DNA from: Lachnospiraceae bacterium
GTDB lineage: Bacteria > Bacillota > Clostridia > Lachnospirales > Lachnospiraceae
NCBI GenBank assembly: GCA_003507655.1
Contig: DNUZ01000006.1
Coordinates: 1-38,803 of the forward strand
Length of the DNA: 38,803 nt
Direction: 5' to 3'
Positions 15,008 to 23,315 of the stretch are shown here, in pieces. The position numbers and the translations under genes were made by a program. The notes beneath the pieces are model-generated. The model did no database searches. It saw only the letters and a program-made list of their open reading frames with translations, and was not told where the DNA came from. Every line of letters begins with the position of its first letter. Position 1 is the stretch's first letter.

Positions 15008-15730
15008 ATGGGACGGAAAAAAGGACTGGTCAGTATATTGCTCTGCGGAGTCATGCTATCGACTGCGGGATGTGGAACAAAGCCATATGATCTGTCAAGC
15101 GAAGAACAGGAGAAGGTTGCAGCCTATGCAGCACATGTTGTAACCAGATATAATGACAGACAGGATGAAGGACTTATCAAGATCCAGCAGGAGGATCTTT
15201 CAAAAGAAGATACAACAGAGTCTAAGGAACAACAGACTGATACAAAGGACAAGCAGGAGACTTCAGCGGACCCTGCAAAGAATACAACTGCAGATGCAGA
15301 AAAACCAAAGACAGAAACAGTATCTTTGCGACAGGCATTAAAGTTAGAAGATGGACTGGATGCGTCATTTGAAAACTATGATGTGACAGATTCCTATGTA
15401 GAGTCAGATTATTTTGCCATGAATGCAACAGCCGGAAAGACATTTCTGGTAGTACATGTTAATCTGAAAGCAACAGGCGGGGATATCGAATGTGATATGC
15501 TCAAAAAGAATCTGAAATACAGAGTCGTGATCAACGGCGACAAGACAGTTGCCGCACAGACCAGCATTCTTTTGAATGATTTGGGAACCTATCAGGGAAC
15601 GATCGCAGGAGGCAGCGCACAGGAATGTGTACTCCTGTTTGAAACAGAAAAACAGAATGTAGAAAATATTACTTCTTTACAGTTAAAAGTATCGGATGGA
15701 AGCACATCAACTGTTTCCGAATTGCAATGA
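15008..15730 (+). CDS. Lipoprotein with DUF4352/DUF5067-like domain
   Basis: A 240-aa secreted lipoprotein. The signal peptide ends in a lipobox STAG-C22. A low-complexity Lys/Glu/Thr/Asp linker follows (about residues 58-100), then a beta-sandwich-type C-terminal domain (about 105-240) containing VESDYFAMNATAGKTFLVVHVNLKATGG, which resembles the immunoglobulin-like DUF4352/DUF5067 families found on Firmicute lipoproteins. AAGGAGAGG lies before the ATG. It follows the two-component genes by 60 bases and may be read through from them. Confidence 0.75.
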   Translation: MGRKKGLVSILLCGVMLSTAGCGTKPYDLSSEEQEKVAAYAAHVVTRYNDRQDEGLIKIQQEDLSKEDTTESKEQQTDTKDKQETSADPAKNTTADAEKPKTETVSLRQALKLEDGLDASFENYDVTDSYVESDYFAMNATAGKTFLVVHVNLKATGGDIECDMLKKNLKYRVVINGDKTVAAQTSILLNDLGTYQGTIAGGSAQECVLLFETEKQNVENITSLQLKVSDGSTSTVSELQ

Positions 15731-15793
15731 TTACAGAAATTACAAAAAAGAATGAGCTTTTTCGGAAAAAATCGTGCAAATTATCTGAATGTC

Positions 15794-15802
15794 TGATATA
15801 AT
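15794..15802 (+). promoter_or_regulatory. Extended -10 promoter of cheV
   Basis: TGATATAAT is an extended -10 (TGn plus a perfect TATAAT), 40 bases upstream of the cheV start. The -35 region is poor, as is common for extended -10 promoters. No sigma-28 type site was seen. Confidence 0.5.
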
Positions 15803-15841
15803 GTGAATAAGTATAGTGAGCAACTCGAGAGGAGAACGGAT

Positions 15842-16750
15842 ATGGATACAAATATTCTATTAGAGAACGGAACAAATGAGTTGGAAGTGTTGGAATTTAC
15901 ACTGGGCAAGAATCATTATGGAATTAACGTTGCCAAAATCCGTGAGATTTTGTCATATCAGCCGGTCACACCGATTCCAAATGCAAATCCTAGTGTTGAA
16001 GGAATCTTTATGCCGCGTGATGTTATGATTACGGTTATTAATTTAAAGCATTGCTTAGGATTATCAGACAGCACGGTAACCGATGAAGGATTATTGATCA
16101 TTACAAATTTTAATAAGTTAAATATTGCATTTCATGTAGATGAAGTAATCGGTATTCACAGAGTATCATGGGCAGATATCATCAAACCGGATTCTACCGT
16201 AAATGCAGAGAACAACGGAGTATCAACCGGTGTGATCAAATTAGAGGATAAGTTAGTCATTATCTTAGACTTCGAGAAGATTGTGACAGACATCAGTCCG
16301 GAGACGGGACTTAAGGTATCCGATATTGATAACTTAGGAGAAAGAGAGAGATGTGATTCTCCGATCCTGATCGCAGAGGATTCTCCATTACTGAGTAAAC
16401 TGATCACAGACTGTCTGAAAAAATCAGGATATACTAATCTGATCGTTACCATGAACGGACAGGAAGCATGGGATAAGCTGACAGAATTCCAGAGAAACGG
16501 AACAGCATTAGAAGATGTACACTGTGTCATTACGGATATTGAGATGCCATTGATGGATGGACACCGTCTGACCAAGCTGATCAAAGAGGATGATGAGTTG
16601 AAGAAGATTCCGGTTGTTATCTTCTCATCCTTGGTAAATGAGGAAATGCGTAGAAAAGGCGAGGCATTAGGAGCCGATGCACAGTTAACAAAACCAGAGA
16701 TAGGTCATTTAGTGGAAGCTATCGACCGTTTGATCGATCAGTCCAGATAG
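15842..16750 (+). CDS. cheV: Chemotaxis protein CheV
   Basis: A 302-aa coupling protein: an N-terminal CheW-like domain (about residues 14-160) linking receptors to the kinase CheA, and a C-terminal receiver domain (about 175-300) with acidic pair E-D in ILIAEDSPL and phospho-acceptor D232 in CVITDIEMPLMDG; the lysine is in LTKPE. Phosphorylation is thought to tune adaptation. Start 15842 follows GGAGAA; the upstream in-frame ATG at 15803 coincides with the -10 and is excluded. Presence implies a motile, chemotactic cell. No other che or flagellar operon lies nearby. Confidence 0.93.
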   Translation: MDTNILLENGTNELEVLEFTLGKNHYGINVAKIREILSYQPVTPIPNANPSVEGIFMPRDVMITVINLKHCLGLSDSTVTDEGLLIITNFNKLNIAFHVDEVIGIHRVSWADIIKPDSTVNAENNGVSTGVIKLEDKLVIILDFEKIVTDISPETGLKVSDIDNLGERERCDSPILIAEDSPLLSKLITDCLKKSGYTNLIVTMNGQEAWDKLTEFQRNGTALEDVHCVITDIEMPLMDGHRLTKLIKEDDELKKIPVVIFSSLVNEEMRRKGEALGADAQLTKPEIGHLVEAIDRLIDQSR

Positions 16751-16774
16751 TAATTCAATAAAGTTAGAATGAAA

Positions 16775-16805
16775 AAGGGATGTGATGATTGTCACATCCC
16801 TTAAT
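16775..16805 (+). terminator. Hairpin after cheV
   Basis: An 11-bp perfect stem (16775-16785 with 16792-16802) with a 6-nt loop. The following T-run is short (TTAATAA), so termination may be partial. Confidence 0.55.
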
Positions 16806-16828
16806 AAGTACAGTGAGGTGAAGTTCCA

Positions 16829-18505
16829 ATGGCGAATACAGAAGATTATTTAGACAGCCTGCTCAATAGCATTAATAATACCAATATGTCAGGGAAAAAG
16901 TCGAAGTCATATTCAGGCAGCGACCCGTATGATAATGCCAGTGAAGCATTCCGGAAATTTGAGCGTGAACAGGAATACAAACGGGAACAGCGCAAAAAGA
17001 GGGAAGAGGAACAGCGTTTTTTACAGGAATTTGAAGGCGAGTTAGAACAGGAAGATGTGGATGATTTTCTGCGTCAGTTTGAATTAGAGTTAGCAGAGGA
17101 AGAAGAGAATGAAGCTAATGAGTCCGTCAATACACAGAGTTCTGTAGATGAAAATGCAGGAAATGTTGCAGATGCGGTCAGTGATGCAGTCGAAAACAGC
17201 ACCGCGGGCAGCAGTGCTACAAGTGAACAGACTGTATCGAGTGACACACAGGCAGCAGCACAGGTGGATAATGCAGAGTTTTTTGAAAACTTAGAAGAGA
17301 TTGTATCCGATGCATCCGCAAATGATACCGATCAGGGCACACCACAGGGAACTTCTAAACAGGGAGAGATGTCAGGCGTTTCTGATGAGGGAGCAGCACA
17401 GGAAGCACAAAGTTCCGAGCCGGAGTATGCCGAAGAGGAGCCGATCGGAGAACTTGACAGTGCAAATGCTGATCTGTTAGAGCTTTTAAATGGGGTAGAG
17501 GGTGATGCAGACCTTTCCGAGATCGGAGACCTCTTAAATGCAGACTCTAATGATATTACATTACAGGAAACCGGAGCGGCATATGATGAAGGTGTAAAAG
17601 CAGCCTCTTCGGGCAGTGCAGCCACAGGTACGAAAGAAAAAGCGGATGACGAAAAGAAAAAGTCCAAGAAAAAGAAAGGTTTCTTTGCAAAGTTAGCAGC
17701 AACCTTATTTGGAGAGGAAGAAGAATCCACAGATGTAGAGCATGTAGAGGTTCCGGAAAGTCAGGATTTAGAGAATATCTCCGATGAAAATCTTCAGATT
17801 CTGAAAGAATTAGAGGCCGCAGAGCAGGCAGGAGCTGCAAAAGAGGATAAGAAACAGGCAAAAAAGGACAAGAAGAAAGCCAAGAAAGAGAAGAAAGAAA
17901 AAGAGCCAAAGGAAAAGAAACCAAGAAAGAAGCGGGAAAAGAAGGTGAAGGAGCCAAAACCGGAAGAGCTGGACAATACGCCTCCACTTCCGAAAAAGCC
18001 GGTCATTTTAATCTTTTTAATGGCATTTTCAATTCTTGCATTAGTCCTTTTGATGATGAAACTGAGTGGAAAGAATTCTTACATAGACACTGCAAAACAG
18101 GCCATGGACAATGGCGAATATGTAGAAGCATATGAACAGCTGAGCGGACTGAATTTAAAGGGAAATGATCAGAAACTCTATAAAGAGGTGTCCACGATGG
18201 CAGCCGTGCAGGAACAGTATCAGGCATACCTTACCCTGATGGGAGCTGATAAGTATGATCTCGCACTGGATGCGTTAGTCAGAGGTATCGGACGCTATGA
18301 CAAGGGACTTGATAATGCTAAGAAATACGGTAGAGAGGGTGAGATGAACCACCTGAAAGATCAGTTAGAAGAAGCCTTAGACCAGCAGTTTGGAATGAGC
18401 ACGGACGATGCACGAAAGCTCTATAAGATCAAAGACCGTGAAGAATACAGCAAAGAGATTCAAAAGATCATCCAGAAAATGAATTTAGGACAGGAAGAAA
18501 AATGA
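16829..18505 (+). CDS. Large acidic membrane protein with C-terminal helical repeat region
   Basis: A 558-aa protein of unknown family. Residues 1-260 are strongly acidic and low in complexity (Glu, Asp, Ala, Ser, Gln), with a coiled region near 45-90. Residues about 335-385 are Lys/Glu-rich and very basic. One transmembrane segment lies at about 391-412. The C-terminal 145 residues are helical and TPR-like (AKQAMDNGEYVEAYEQL; YDLALDALVRGI). The basic stretch next to the membrane predicts N-terminus in, C-terminus out. The stop overlaps hisH by ATGA (18502-18505), so it is translated together with histidine genes for no obvious reason. Confidence 0.75.
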   Translation: MANTEDYLDSLLNSINNTNMSGKKSKSYSGSDPYDNASEAFRKFEREQEYKREQRKKREEEQRFLQEFEGELEQEDVDDFLRQFELELAEEEENEANESVNTQSSVDENAGNVADAVSDAVENSTAGSSATSEQTVSSDTQAAAQVDNAEFFENLEEIVSDASANDTDQGTPQGTSKQGEMSGVSDEGAAQEAQSSEPEYAEEEPIGELDSANADLLELLNGVEGDADLSEIGDLLNADSNDITLQETGAAYDEGVKAASSGSAATGTKEKADDEKKKSKKKKGFFAKLAATLFGEEEESTDVEHVEVPESQDLENISDENLQILKELEAAEQAGAAKEDKKQAKKDKKKAKKEKKEKEPKEKKPRKKREKKVKEPKPEELDNTPPLPKKPVILIFLMAFSILALVLLMMKLSGKNSYIDTAKQAMDNGEYVEAYEQLSGLNLKGNDQKLYKEVSTMAAVQEQYQAYLTLMGADKYDLALDALVRGIGRYDKGLDNAKKYGREGEMNHLKDQLEEALDQQFGMSTDDARKLYKIKDREEYSKEIQKIIQKMNLGQEEK

Positions 18506-19122
18506 TAGCGATCATAGACTACGATGCAGGTAATTTAAAGAGTGTGGAAAAGGCATTGGCAGCAGTGGGACAGGAGAGTGTGATCACAAGAGATTTTCAG
18601 ACGATCCTGTCGGCAGATAAGGTCATCCTTCCGGGAGTCGGAGCCTTTTCGGATGCCATGCATAATCTGAAGAAATATGACTTAGATCAGGTGATCCGCG
18701 AAGTGGCAGAAAAAAAGATACCGTTACTCGGTATCTGCCTCGGACTCCAGCTTTTATTTGAAGAGAGTGAGGAAAGTCCGGGTGTAGAAGGACTTCACCT
18801 TTTAGATGGAAAAATCCTTCGGATACCGGATAAGGAAGGTTTGAAGATTCCGCATATCGGTTGGAATTCCCTGAATTTACAGAATCAGGGAAGGCTTTTT
18901 GAAGGAATCGAACAGCAGCCATATGTCTATTTTGTACATTCTTATTATTTAAAAGCCGCAGAGCCTGCCATTGTAAAAGCGACAACGGAGTACAGTACCA
19001 TGATCGATGCTTCCGTAGAAAAAGATAATATTTTTGCATGTCAGTTCCATCCGGAAAAGAGCAGTACGGTAGGGCTTAAAATGCTTAAAAATTTTGCAAA
19101 TCTGCAGGGAGGTCAGGACTGA
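18502..19122 (+). CDS. hisH: Imidazole glycerol phosphate synthase, glutaminase subunit HisH
   Basis: A 206-aa class I glutamine amidotransferase that feeds ammonia to HisF in histidine synthesis. The catalytic triad is C79 (GICLGLQ), H183 and E185 (QFHPEKSS). The [10 protein letters not shown] oxyanion-side motif is present. It overlaps the upstream membrane-protein gene by ATGA and the downstream hisF by one base (TGATG), so the three are coupled. The rest of the his operon is not in the window. Confidence 0.96.
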   Translation: MIAIIDYDAGNLKSVEKALAAVGQESVITRDFQTILSADKVILPGVGAFSDAMHNLKKYDLDQVIREVAEKKIPLLGICLGLQLLFEESEESPGVEGLHLLDGKILRIPDKEGLKIPHIGWNSLNLQNQGRLFEGIEQQPYVYFVHSYYLKAAEPAIVKATTEYSTMIDASVEKDNIFACQFHPEKSSTVGLKMLKNFANLQGGQD

Positions 19123-19883
19123 TGTTTACGAAGAGAATCATTCCCTGCTTGGATGTGAATAACGGAAGAGTTGTAAAGGGAATCAATTTTGTTAATTTAA
19201 GAGATGCCGGAGATCCGGTAGAGGTTGCGGCAGCCTATGATAAAGCAGGAGCAGATGAAGTAGTATTTTTAGATATTACGGCAACTTCTGATGCAAGAGA
19301 GACCGTTGTGGATATGGTTCGCAAGGTTGCGGAAAAGGTATTTATACCATTTACGGTAGGCGGCGGTATTCGTACCGTGGAAGATTTTAAGGTGCTTTTG
19401 CGGGAAGGTGCGGATAAAATTTCCATCAATTCTTCTGCAATCAACAATCCGCGGCTGATCAGTGATGCGGCAGATAAATTCGGCAGCCAGTGCGTGGTAG
19501 TAGCAATTGATGCAGGAAAAAGAGCCGACGGTTCCGGCTGGAATATCTATAAAAACGGCGGAAGGATCGATGTCGGCATGGATGCCGTGGAATGGGCAAT
19601 GCAGGCAGATCGGTTAGGAGCCGGTGAGATCCTTTTAACCAGTATGGACTGTGACGGAACAAAAGCAGGCTATGACATCGAATTGACACGTCAGATTGCA
19701 GAAAATGTTTCGATTCCGGTCATTGCATCGGGTGGTGCGGGAACCAAAGAACATTTTTATGAGGCACTGACAGACGGAAAAGCAGATGCAGCACTTGCCG
19801 CTTCTCTTTTCCACTATAAAGAATTAGAGATTATGGATTTAAAAAATTATTTAGCAGATAAAGGTATACCGGTGAGGAGATAA
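19122..19883 (+). CDS. hisF: Imidazole glycerol phosphate synthase, cyclase subunit HisF
   Basis: A 253-aa (beta/alpha)8 barrel that uses ammonia from HisH to convert PRFAR to imidazole glycerol phosphate and AICAR. Catalytic D11 ([10 protein letters not shown]) and D130 (VAIDAGKR) are both at their usual positions. Phosphate-binding segments GGGIRT and ASGGAGT are present. Full length, directly coupled to hisH. ung follows after 4 bases. Confidence 0.97.
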   Translation: MFTKRIIPCLDVNNGRVVKGINFVNLRDAGDPVEVAAAYDKAGADEVVFLDITATSDARETVVDMVRKVAEKVFIPFTVGGGIRTVEDFKVLLREGADKISINSSAINNPRLISDAADKFGSQCVVVAIDAGKRADGSGWNIYKNGGRIDVGMDAVEWAMQADRLGAGEILLTSMDCDGTKAGYDIELTRQIAENVSIPVIASGGAGTKEHFYEALTDGKADAALAASLFHYKELEIMDLKNYLADKGIPVRR

Positions 19884-19887
19884 TGCT

Positions 19888-20574
19888 ATGGCAATGATCA
19901 CGAATGACTGGCTGCCTGCTTTGCAGGAGGAGTTTAAAAAGCCATATTATAAAGAGTTATACCAATTTGTACAAAAAGAATACAGTACCGCGGTGGTATA
20001 TCCTCCGGCGGACGATATTTTCAATGCACTTCATCTGACACCGTTAAAAGATGTCAAGGTGCTGATTTTAGGGCAGGACCCATATCACAACGTGGGGCAG
20101 GCACATGGATTGTGCTTTTCGGTAAAACCGGACGTGGACATTCCACCTTCTTTAGAGAACATCTATAAAGAATTGCAGGAGGATTTAGGATGTTATATCC
20201 CGGATAACGGTTATCTGGTCAAATGGGCAGAGCAGGGAGTGCTGATGCTCAATACGGTATTGACAGTGCGGGCGCATCAGGCAAATTCCCATCAGGGAAG
20301 AGGCTGGGAACAGTTTACGGATGCGATCATCCATGCCGTGAATGCACAGGACCGTCCGATCGTCTATATGCTCTGGGGCAGACCGGCACAGAGTAAGATA
20401 CCGATGCTGACCAATCCGAAGCATCTGATCTTAAAAGCACCACATCCAAGTCCGTTATCGGCATACCGTGGATTTTTTGGCTGTAAGCATTTCAGCCAGG
20501 CAAATGAGTTCTTAAAAGAGCATGGGATCGAACCGATCGACTGGCAGATTGAGAACAAAAAGCAGGAAAAATAA
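19888..20574 (+). CDS. ung: Uracil-DNA glycosylase (family 1)
   Basis: A 228-aa base-excision repair enzyme removing uracil from DNA. The water-activating loop has D64 in GQDPYHNVGQAHGL, the same number as in E. coli; the leucine-intercalation loop HPSPLSAYRGF carries H186. The Asn and Phe of the uracil pocket (CFSV, MLNTVLTV) are conserved. It starts 4 bases after hisF and so is the last gene of the run beginning at 16829. No hairpin terminator follows, but a new consensus promoter does. Confidence 0.97.
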   Translation: MAMITNDWLPALQEEFKKPYYKELYQFVQKEYSTAVVYPPADDIFNALHLTPLKDVKVLILGQDPYHNVGQAHGLCFSVKPDVDIPPSLENIYKELQEDLGCYIPDNGYLVKWAEQGVLMLNTVLTVRAHQANSHQGRGWEQFTDAIIHAVNAQDRPIVYMLWGRPAQSKIPMLTNPKHLILKAPHPSPLSAYRGFFGCKHFSQANEFLKEHGIEPIDWQIENKKQEK

Positions 20575-20584
20575 AGATATTTAC

Positions 20585-20613
20585 TTGTAAATATTAACAA
20601 TCAGGGCTATAAT
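20585..20613 (+). promoter_or_regulatory. Promoter of the FliD-like gene
   Basis: TTGTAA (20585-20590) and a perfect TATAAT (20608-20613) are 17 bp apart. This is a vegetative-type promoter, not a flagellar sigma-28 one. The transcript would have a leader of about 60 bases. Confidence 0.7.
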
Positions 20614-20681
20614 GACGATATAGAGAATAGGAAGACTAGGTAGAACACGGATGTTCAGATTAATTTCAAAGGAGTGATATT

Positions 20682-21404
20682 ATGGCAGGATTATTCGGAA
20701 GTAACAGTTCATTTGGCGTGAGCAGTTTATTTGGTAACAATTCATCATCTGTATTGAGTGACTGGGCCTTTATCCGCAGCGGCACATATAAGAAGCTGAT
20801 GAAGGCTTATTATGGTCAGGATAAGACCACCAAATCTGCAACAGAAAGTGCTAAGACAAATAAGACGAAAACAACAGCAGAGCGTGTCCAGACTGAGATC
20901 GAGACAAGTGCAACAGATTTAAAGAAATCTACAGATGCACTGATGGCAACCGGCACGAAATCTTTGTTTAAAACGACAGAGACAAAGGGCGAGGACGGTA
21001 AGGTAACAAAGACCTATGACACAGATAAGATTTACAAAGCAGTCAGCCGGTTTGTAAAAGATTATAATGATCTGATTGATACTACAAACAAGAGCAGTGT
21101 CAGCGGTGTAAAGAATAACGTACGCAGCCTGACAGCTACGACAAACGGTAATGAGACATTGCTAAAGGCAGTCGGAATCACGGTCAAAGCAGATAACAAG
21201 CTGTCTATTGATGAAGATACCTTTAAGAAAGCAGATATGTCAAAGGTGGAGGCACTGTTTAAGGGAAATACCTCTTATGGATATCAGGTAGGGCTCAGAA
21301 CATCTTTGATCGACTATTATGCAGGCAGAGAAGCAGATACTTATAATAAGTATGGCAGCTACAGCACTGCAAATACAGGAACAAATTTTAACAGCTGGTT
21401 CTAA
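20682..21404 (+). CDS. FliD C-terminal-like protein, truncated relative to hook-associated protein 2
   Basis: A 240-aa protein. The N-terminal 30 residues are Ser/Gly/Asn/Phe-rich (GLFGSNSSFGVSSLFG). Residues about 30-110 form a Lys/Thr-rich helical region. Residues about 120-220 resemble the FliD C-terminus: AVSRFVKDYNDLIDTTNK, then LLKAVGITVKADNKLSIDEDTFKKADMSKVEALF. Full FliD is over 400 aa and has an N-terminal D0 coiled part that is absent here. It could be a surface, capping or adhesion protein derived from the flagellar cap, or a secreted filament accessory. GGAG site before ATG. It is monocistronic by context. Confidence 0.7.
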   Translation: MAGLFGSNSSFGVSSLFGNNSSSVLSDWAFIRSGTYKKLMKAYYGQDKTTKSATESAKTNKTKTTAERVQTEIETSATDLKKSTDALMATGTKSLFKTTETKGEDGKVTKTYDTDKIYKAVSRFVKDYNDLIDTTNKSSVSGVKNNVRSLTATTNGNETLLKAVGITVKADNKLSIDEDTFKKADMSKVEALFKGNTSYGYQVGLRTSLIDYYAGREADTYNKYGSYSTANTGTNFNSWF

Positions 21405-21431
21405 GTAACAGCGGGATAAAAACAGAATAGA

Positions 21432-21517
21432 ACAACGGGAGCTTGTGTTACAGGCTGAGAGGAAGGTAGAACCTTCGACCGATGACCTGATTTGGATAAT
21501 GCCAACGTAGGGATGTT
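21432..21517 (+). ncRNA. TPP riboswitch (THI element)
   Basis: The conserved thi-box pieces are present in order: ACGGGAGC, CAGGCTGAGAGG, CCGATGACCTGATTTGGATAATGCCAACGTAGGGA split between 21479 and 21513. A variable hairpin (GAAGGT/ACCTTC) lies in between. The terminator at 21546-21581 supplies the expression platform, so thiamine pyrophosphate should cause premature termination before thiS. Confidence 0.95.
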
Positions 21518-21545
21518 TAGGAAATTATGTTTTCGTATTTCATAG

Positions 21546-21581
21546 ACGGAAAGTTATCAAATCGGTAGCTTTCCGTTTTTT
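21546..21581 (+). terminator. Riboswitch-controlled terminator
   Basis: The stem ACGGAAAGTTA (21546-21556) pairs with TAGCTTTCCGT (21566-21576), with one G-T pair and a 9-nt loop, followed by six T. It lies 30 bases after the TPP aptamer and about 100 bases before thiS. Confidence 0.88.
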
Positions 21582-21684
21582 GGTTTGCAAAAAATTATTT
21601 ATATAAATATTTTTTAATAAAACTCCATGAGAATATCGTTCAAAGAAAGAATTCTTTGAAAAGAACAGGAAGTGAGGGAATAAA

Positions 21685-21879
21685 ATGGTAAAGATCAATG
21701 GAGAGAGTCTGGAGATAGCAGGCAGAACAATTGCACAATATATAGCAACAACAAGCTATGATATCCGGCGGATCGCGATAGAGTGCAATGGAGAAATTGT
21801 GCCAAAAGCAGTGTATGAAACAAAAATATTGCAGGATGGCGACATTGTGGAAGTAGTCAGTTTTGTAGGAGGTGGCTGA
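21685..21879 (+). CDS. thiS: Sulfur carrier protein ThiS
   Basis: A 64-aa ubiquitin-like sulfur carrier ending in Gly-Gly-Gly. The C-terminal Gly is adenylated by ThiF and converted to thiocarboxylate, which donates sulfur to the thiazole. Sequence features include ITCNGEIVPK-like IECNGEIVPKAVYET and DGDIVEVVSFVGGG. It is the first gene after the TPP riboswitch. The region coding its last glycines doubles as the ribosome site for thiF. Confidence 0.94.
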   Translation: MVKINGESLEIAGRTIAQYIATTSYDIRRIAIECNGEIVPKAVYETKILQDGDIVEVVSFVGGG

Positions 21880-21880
21880 T

Positions 21881-22516
21881 TTGATACCGACAAAAGAAGA
21901 GATGAGACAGGCCTTAGAAAAACGGCAGGGCAAAGAGCTGCAGCAGCGTTTTTTTGCAGCAACCGTTGCCATCTGCGGACTTGGCGGCTTAGGGTCGAAT
22001 ATTGCAATATCCCTTGCAAGAGCAGGAGTTGGAAAACTGATTCTGATCGATTTTGACAAAGTGGATGTTACAAATCTGCACAGGCAGCAATATAAGGCAT
22101 CACAGATTGGAAGATATAAGACAGAAGCACTATCCGAAAATTTAAAAGAAATTGCACCCTATGTAGAGCTTGAAACACATACTACCCGCATGACAGAGCA
22201 GAATGTTGTGGAATTATTAAAAGAGGCAGATGTGATCTGTGAGGCTTTTGATGATGCACAGGCAAAGGCAATGCTGACCAATTCGGTATTGGAGAATTTT
22301 CCACAGAAATATTTTGTGGCGGCTTCCGGGATGGCTGGCATCGGCAGTGCAAACAGTATTAGAACCAGACAGATCACAAAACGGTTTTATCTGTGCGGGG
22401 ATGGAGTCAGCGACGTGGGAGATGACATTGGACTTGTCTCCTCGCGTGTGATGCTCTGCGCAGCACATGAGGCGCATATGGTCTTACGGATATTAGCAGA
22501 AGAATTTGAAGTATAA
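21881..22516 (+). CDS. thiF: ThiS adenylyltransferase ThiF
   Basis: A 211-aa E1-like enzyme that adenylates the ThiS C-terminus. The nucleotide-binding motif [11 protein letters not shown] is at about residues 33-43, with D-x-D/V-x-N-L-x-R-Q ([13 protein letters not shown]) after it. It is the short clostridial form, without the extended C-terminal rhodanese part. I choose the TTG at 21881: AGGAGGTG at 21867-21874 sits six bases before it, giving the family-typical start MIPTKEEM. The in-frame GTG at 21872 overlaps that site. Confidence 0.9.
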   Translation: MIPTKEEMRQALEKRQGKELQQRFFAATVAICGLGGLGSNIAISLARAGVGKLILIDFDKVDVTNLHRQQYKASQIGRYKTEALSENLKEIAPYVELETHTTRMTEQNVVELLKEADVICEAFDDAQAKAMLTNSVLENFPQKYFVAASGMAGIGSANSIRTRQITKRFYLCGDGVSDVGDDIGLVSSRVMLCAAHEAHMVLRILAEEFEV

Positions 22517-22532
22517 AGAAAGAGGTACGAAC

Positions 22533-23303
22533 ATGGATAACGATAAACTTGTCATTGGCGGACATGAGTTCCGGTCACGATTTATTCTCGGCTCAGGAAA
22601 ATATTCTTTAAACCTGATCGAAGCAGCGATTAAAGATGCAGGAGCAGAGATCATTACACTTGCCGTTCGAAGGGCAAATACAAAGGAGCAGGAAAATATC
22701 TTGGATTTTATTCCAAAGGGAGTTACATTGCTTCCGAATACCAGTGGCGCAAGAGATGCAAAAGAAGCAGTCCGCATTGCCAGACTTGCGAGAGAGTTAG
22801 GCTGTGGTGATTTTGTCAAAGTAGAGATCATGCGGGATTCTAAATATCTGTTGCCGGATAACCAGGAGACGATCCGGGCAACAGAAATTTTAGCAAAGGA
22901 AGGATTTGTGGTCATGCCATATATGTATCCGGATCTGAATGCTGCCCGTGATCTTGTCAATGCCGGAGCGGCTGCGGTTATGCCGCTTGCATCCCCAATC
23001 GGTTCTAATAAAGGACTTGCAACAAAAGAATTTATTCAGATCCTGATCGATGAGATCGAACTTCCGATCATTGTGGATGCCGGTATTGGAAAACCTTCAC
23101 AGGCATGCGAAGCAATGGAAATGGGTGCTGCTGCAATTATGGCAAACACGGCACTTGCGACAGCCGGAAATCTTCCGATGATGGCATCGGCGTTTAAAGA
23201 TGCGATCGAAGCAGGACGTAAAGCCTATTTAGCGGGACTTGGAAGAGTCTTAACAAGAGGTGCAGCCGCATCTGACCCGTTGACAGGTTTTCTGCGTGAT
23301 TAG
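22533..23303 (+). CDS. thiG: Thiazole synthase ThiG
   Basis: A 256-aa TIM-barrel enzyme that assembles the thiazole phosphate from deoxyxylulose 5-phosphate, the dehydroglycine from ThiH and ThiS thiocarboxylate. The imine-forming lysine lies in DFVKVEIM (about residue 97). Phosphate-binding segments [19 protein letters not shown] and NTALATA are near the C-terminus. ATG at 22533 follows AGAGGT and begins [10 protein letters not shown]; an in-frame ATG at 22506 lies inside thiF and is unlikely. Confidence 0.96.
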   Translation: MDNDKLVIGGHEFRSRFILGSGKYSLNLIEAAIKDAGAEIITLAVRRANTKEQENILDFIPKGVTLLPNTSGARDAKEAVRIARLARELGCGDFVKVEIMRDSKYLLPDNQETIRATEILAKEGFVVMPYMYPDLNAARDLVNAGAAAVMPLASPIGSNKGLATKEFIQILIDEIELPIIVDAGIGKPSQACEAMEMGAAAIMANTALATAGNLPMMASAFKDAIEAGRKAYLAGLGRVLTRGAAASDPLTGFLRD

Positions 23304-23315
23304 GAGGGAAAGATT

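Noticed and set aside
15803..15841. Upstream ATG for cheV at 15803
   Set aside because: It coincides with the end of the extended -10 promoter and has no ribosome site; the CheW domain starts after 15842.
17332..17987. Minus-strand open frames opposite the acidic membrane protein
   Set aside because: They are Ser/Phe/Leu-rich mirror translations of Glu/Lys-rich codons, with no ribosome sites.
21872..21880. GTG start for thiF
   Set aside because: It overlaps the AGGAGGTG ribosome site; the TTG at 21881 is correctly spaced and gives the family-typical N-terminus.
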